Origin: an uncultured Prevotella sp.
GTDB lineage: Bacteria; Bacteroidota; Bacteroidia; Bacteroidales; Bacteroidaceae
Assembly: GCA_900319905.1 (NCBI GenBank)
Contig: ONQB01000023.1
Span: 1-46,507, forward strand
Length of the DNA: 46,507 nt
Direction: 5' to 3'
The notes beneath the pieces are model-generated. The model was not told where the DNA came from. It ran no database searches and saw nothing but the letters and a program-made list of their open reading frames with translations. This document shows, piece after piece, positions 44,546 to 46,507 of this stretch. Position numbers and translations under genes: made by a program. How positions within the stretch are numbered: position 1 is the stretch's first letter; each line of letters begins with the position of its first letter.

Positions 44546-44824
44546 TTATCTCCTTGAATAATATAGGTTAAACCCTTTCCCCTGCAGGGCCAAGCCAATC
44601 ACCTTCACAGTGGCGGGCACCTCGAAGCGGGCGTTTTGACTCAAACAATAAATCAGGCGTTCCTTGCCGACGGTGTATACAGCCTCACCGTCAAATTCAA
44701 AGTCGTCGCTATCTATTTTCTGCAAAGCAAGATTAAGCACCAAACTCTCAAAACGGTTGCCTTTGTCCTTACCCTTGCTTTCCATACTTAAAATATCAAG
44801 GATAGCCTTTTTACTTTTCTTCAT
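44546..44824 (-). pseudogene. Truncated BspA-like leucine-rich-repeat gene
   Basis: The 92-residue frame begins MKKSKKAILDIL and contains one recognisable BspA-type repeat, VYTVGKERLIYCL followed by FEVPATVKVIGLA. After that the normal next repeat (AF..) is replaced by an unrelated tail, LQGKGFNLYYSRR, and a stop. BspA-like surface proteins usually carry many such repeats. The stop lies 15 bases from the edge of the probable mobile element, which suggests that the rest of the gene was lost there. It keeps a -7 element, so it may still be expressed. A genuine short protein is the alternative. Confidence 0.6.
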
Positions 44825-44847
44825 AACGTTGAAATCTTTGTTTGATG

Positions 44848-44855
44848 CAAAGTTA
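44848..44855 (-). promoter_or_regulatory. -7 element of the leucine-rich-repeat remnant
   Basis: The minus strand reads TAACTTTGC, an exact TAnnTTTG match, 24 bases before the ATG at 44824. Confidence 0.65.
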
Positions 44856-44885
44856 GCATAATTGTTGCACAATACTTTAGACATG

Positions 44886-44918
44886 TGTGTTACATGATTG
44901 TTACATGTTTATTACATG
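44886..44918. promoter_or_regulatory. Three TTACATG boxes at 11-bp spacing
   Basis: TTACATG starts at 44890, 44901 and 44912, exactly 11 bp apart, so all three face the same side of the helix. They lie 35 to 63 bases upstream of the -7 element of the leucine-rich-repeat remnant. An 11-base word there (44886-44896) is shared with the phosphate transporter promoter region. Confidence 0.5.
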
Positions 44919-44998
44919 TTGATTGCAAGCTGTAATAAGTCTAAAATGCATAACATGACCGCTTGCCCTTATGTGAAAGGCTATCAAGAGTGTACTGC

Positions 44999-46186
44999 TT
45001 ATCCTTGTTGTTGGCTCATCTGCTCATGCTTCACCTCAGCCGCAAGCGGCAGGGTGAGTGCAAGACAGAGAACGGCACCGGCAACGATGACAGCAGATGA
45101 CGACCACATGACATTGCCGATCGTTACCAGCGGCGAGACCAGTGATCCGGCAACAAACGTGGAAGCACCAAAGATAGCACTTGCTGCACCGGCATTGTCG
45201 CGCTCGCTGTCCATTGCAATAGCTGTACTGACGGGCTGCATCATGCCAAAAGACAACATCATATAGATGTAGCAAGGCATGAGCATGGCCAATGGGGCGT
45301 CAAAAATCTGACACAACGCCACAAGCACGGCTGCTATCATGAGATCAATGCTGGCCCACTTGAGCGCAGTGTTGGCATGATGGAAACGAGCCGTGATAAA
45401 AGTGCCAAGCGTAATGAAGAATGCGTTCATGCCAAAGCACATGCCATACTCAAACTCGTTCAGGCCAAAATGGGTCTGAAAGATAAACGGTGAAGCTGAG
45501 ATATAAGAGAAAAAAGTAAAGAAACAGCCCATGATGGCAAGAGTGCTAAGGGTGAACCGCCTGTTGCGGAACACGCGGAAAAGATTGGCATAAGAAGAGG
45601 CCAATGGCTTGACGCAACGTCTGTTGACCGGCAAAGTCTCACGCAAGCGCAGACAACAGAACATAAGGATGATGCCTAAGGCCAAGAGCAGACAGAAAAT
45701 GCCCTGCCAGTTCATGAAGTTGGAGAGCGTGCCGCCAAGCATCGGCGCCAGCACAGGAACAACTCCGTTGATGGCTCCTAAAATCGCAAGAAATGTGGCC
45801 AGCTGACGGCCTCCGAACATGTCGGTAGCGACGCTCTTCGACAGGACAACACCACCGGCTCCAGCCATGCCCTGCAACACACGCACAGCATTGAATACCG
45901 CAATGGTGGGTGAAAGCACACAGCACAATGACGTGACCGCAAACAACAACATAGATAGCACCAGCAAGCGCTTGCGGCCATATTTGTCAGACAAGGGACC
46001 GATTAAAATCTGTCCGACCGCAAGACCCACCATGCCGGCTGTGAGTGACGTTGACACAGCGGAAGGCGACGTATGGAAACTACGCGACATCTCTGGCAGA
46101 AACGGCAAATAAAAATCGGTAACAAAAGGGCCGAAAGCGGTAAGGACACCTAACGTGACCGTAACAAAGAGACCTGTTTTTTGCAT
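44999..46186 (-). CDS. Bcr/CflA-family MFS drug efflux transporter
   Basis: A 395-residue inner-membrane exporter with twelve probable membrane helices. The MFS motif GPLSDKYGRKRLL lies between helices 2 and 3. The family-typical start TDFYLPFLPEMSRSFHTSPSAV and RVLQGMAGAGGVVLSKSVATD identify the Bcr/CflA group, which exports bicyclomycin, chloramphenicol or similar compounds by proton antiport. The real substrate is unknown. ATG 46186 is chosen over a codon 12 bases upstream because the first helix begins directly after it. The gene has its own -7 element 137 bases upstream. Confidence 0.9.
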   Translation of the reverse strand: MQKTGLFVTVTLGVLTAFGPFVTDFYLPFLPEMSRSFHTSPSAVSTSLTAGMVGLAVGQILIGPLSDKYGRKRLLVLSMLLFAVTSLCCVLSPTIAVFNAVRVLQGMAGAGGVVLSKSVATDMFGGRQLATFLAILGAINGVVPVLAPMLGGTLSNFMNWQGIFCLLLALGIILMFCCLRLRETLPVNRRCVKPLASSYANLFRVFRNRRFTLSTLAIMGCFFTFFSYISASPFIFQTHFGLNEFEYGMCFGMNAFFITLGTFITARFHHANTALKWASIDLMIAAVLVALCQIFDAPLAMLMPCYIYMMLSFGMMQPVSTAIAMDSERDNAGAASAIFGASTFVAGSLVSPLVTIGNVMWSSSAVIVAGAVLCLALTLPLAAEVKHEQMSQQQG

Positions 46187-46322
46187 AAATCTACACAAAC
46201 GAATATTTGATAGCGCATCTCAGCATGGGAGATGACAACAAGCTGAAACAAGAGTTGCGAGAGCTTCATAAACCCAAGCAAACCCAAAGGAATCCTATTG
46301 CTTCTCCAATCAAATGCAACTG
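46187..46322 (-). other. Long leader of the Bcr/CflA gene
   Basis: About 130 bases separate the promoter from the ATG. A 6-bp hairpin, CATCTC/GAGATG (46216-46221 and 46229-46234), is present. No leader peptide or known riboswitch is recognised. The remaining bases to the window end hold no gene. Confidence 0.35.
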
Positions 46323-46330
46323 CAAAAGTA
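46323..46330 (-). promoter_or_regulatory. -7 element of the Bcr/CflA gene promoter
   Basis: The minus strand reads TACTTTTGC, matching TAnnTTTG. A -33 TTTG at the right distance is not seen. Confidence 0.55.
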
Positions 46331-46492
46331 CCAATTTTCAAAGGAACAGGTGGAAGAAAACTGCATTAATTAACAATCAAAACCACTTCTGTCAGTAATA
46401 AATAAAGGAACTAAAGTTTCCCACTTGCAAATAGCTCGCCCTTAAAGTCTTAAAAATCAAGAGAAAAGAGAAGGAATGTCCAAAAGTTTTTG

Positions 46493-46500
46493 TATCTTTG
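46493..46500 (+). promoter_or_regulatory. Outward-facing -7 element at the right edge
   Basis: TATCTTTG followed by TAGTGCA fits the Bacteroidota -7 consensus and would drive a plus-strand gene beyond the window. Confidence 0.65.
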
Positions 46501-46507
46501 TAGTGCA

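Noticed and set aside
43846-44569. TAATATAGGTT direct repeats as a transposition target duplication
   Set aside because: They stand 27 to 34 bases outside the terminal inverted repeats instead of touching them, and the sequence is AT-rich and simple, so chance is possible.
1-46507. tRNA or rRNA genes
   Set aside because: No T-loop plus acceptor-stem pattern and no rRNA-like sequence was seen on either strand by eye. A covariance search would be more sensitive.

Overview
The window looks like chromosome of a member of the Bacteroidota, most likely a Prevotella-type organism. Supporting signs are: Bacteroidota-type -7 elements (TAnnTTTG) with almost no Shine-Dalgarno sequences; menaquinone genes; the order exbB-exbD-exbD-tonB-pstS-TPR; a porT-family type IX secretion gene with a metalloprotease that carries a type IX sorting tail; a HmuY/HmuR haem uptake pair; and a BspA-like leucine-rich-repeat remnant. 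There is no rRNA, tRNA, CRISPR array, prophage or intact insertion sequence. The species cannot be fixed from the sequence alone.

Layout. 154-4141 (minus): menaquinone operon, hotdog thioesterase > menF > menD > menB, with a clear promoter. 5057-12017 (plus): lysS, gpsA, pgi, a HAD phosphatase, a secreted CarboxypepD_reg-like protein and mnmA, ending in a strong terminator. 12256-18786 (minus): the cell-shape cluster purH' > mreB > mreC > mreD > mrdA > rodA, where purH' encodes only the IMP cyclohydrolase half. 19004-21234 (plus): a paralogue of the secreted protein, then an M6 metalloprotease. 22146-25076 (minus): rplS under its own promoter, and an operon porT > lipoprotein 5'-nucleotidase C-half > metallophosphatase N-half. 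25283-29464 (plus): a 2[4Fe-4S] ferredoxin, then a probable haem operon (sorting-tail protein, calycin-like protein, HmuY, HmuR) with TAATG overlaps. 29675-35339 (minus): the Ton energy module exbB > exbD > exbD > tonB > pstS > TPR. 35565-42822 (minus): aspartate aminotransferase, ribBA, an LptF/LptG-family permease and a PiT phosphate transporter. 44546-46186 (minus): a truncated leucine-rich-repeat gene and a Bcr/CflA transporter. A promoter points out of the right edge.

The genes are mostly core functions, and several join up: menaquinone synthesis, haem capture and TonB energisation suit an anaerobe that imports haem, and porT fits with the secreted proteins that carry sorting tails.

The unexplained content lies in the gaps between genes. 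Three gaps (4.5, 21.7 and 43.2 kb) hold degenerate tandem arrays with an exact 22-bp period around TCGGCGA, all in one orientation and in phase within each array. The 42.8-44.5 kb gap also holds a probable 641-bp non-autonomous element (43891-44531) with 58-bp terminal inverted repeats and a nested 320-bp palindrome containing a perfect 31-bp inverted repeat. It abuts the truncated leucine-rich-repeat gene. The gap at 40.4 kb holds two facing arrays of an 8-bp repeat. A three-way-junction-like RNA follows the metalloprotease gene. All calls rest on reading the sequence and remembered family motifs; no search or folding program was run.
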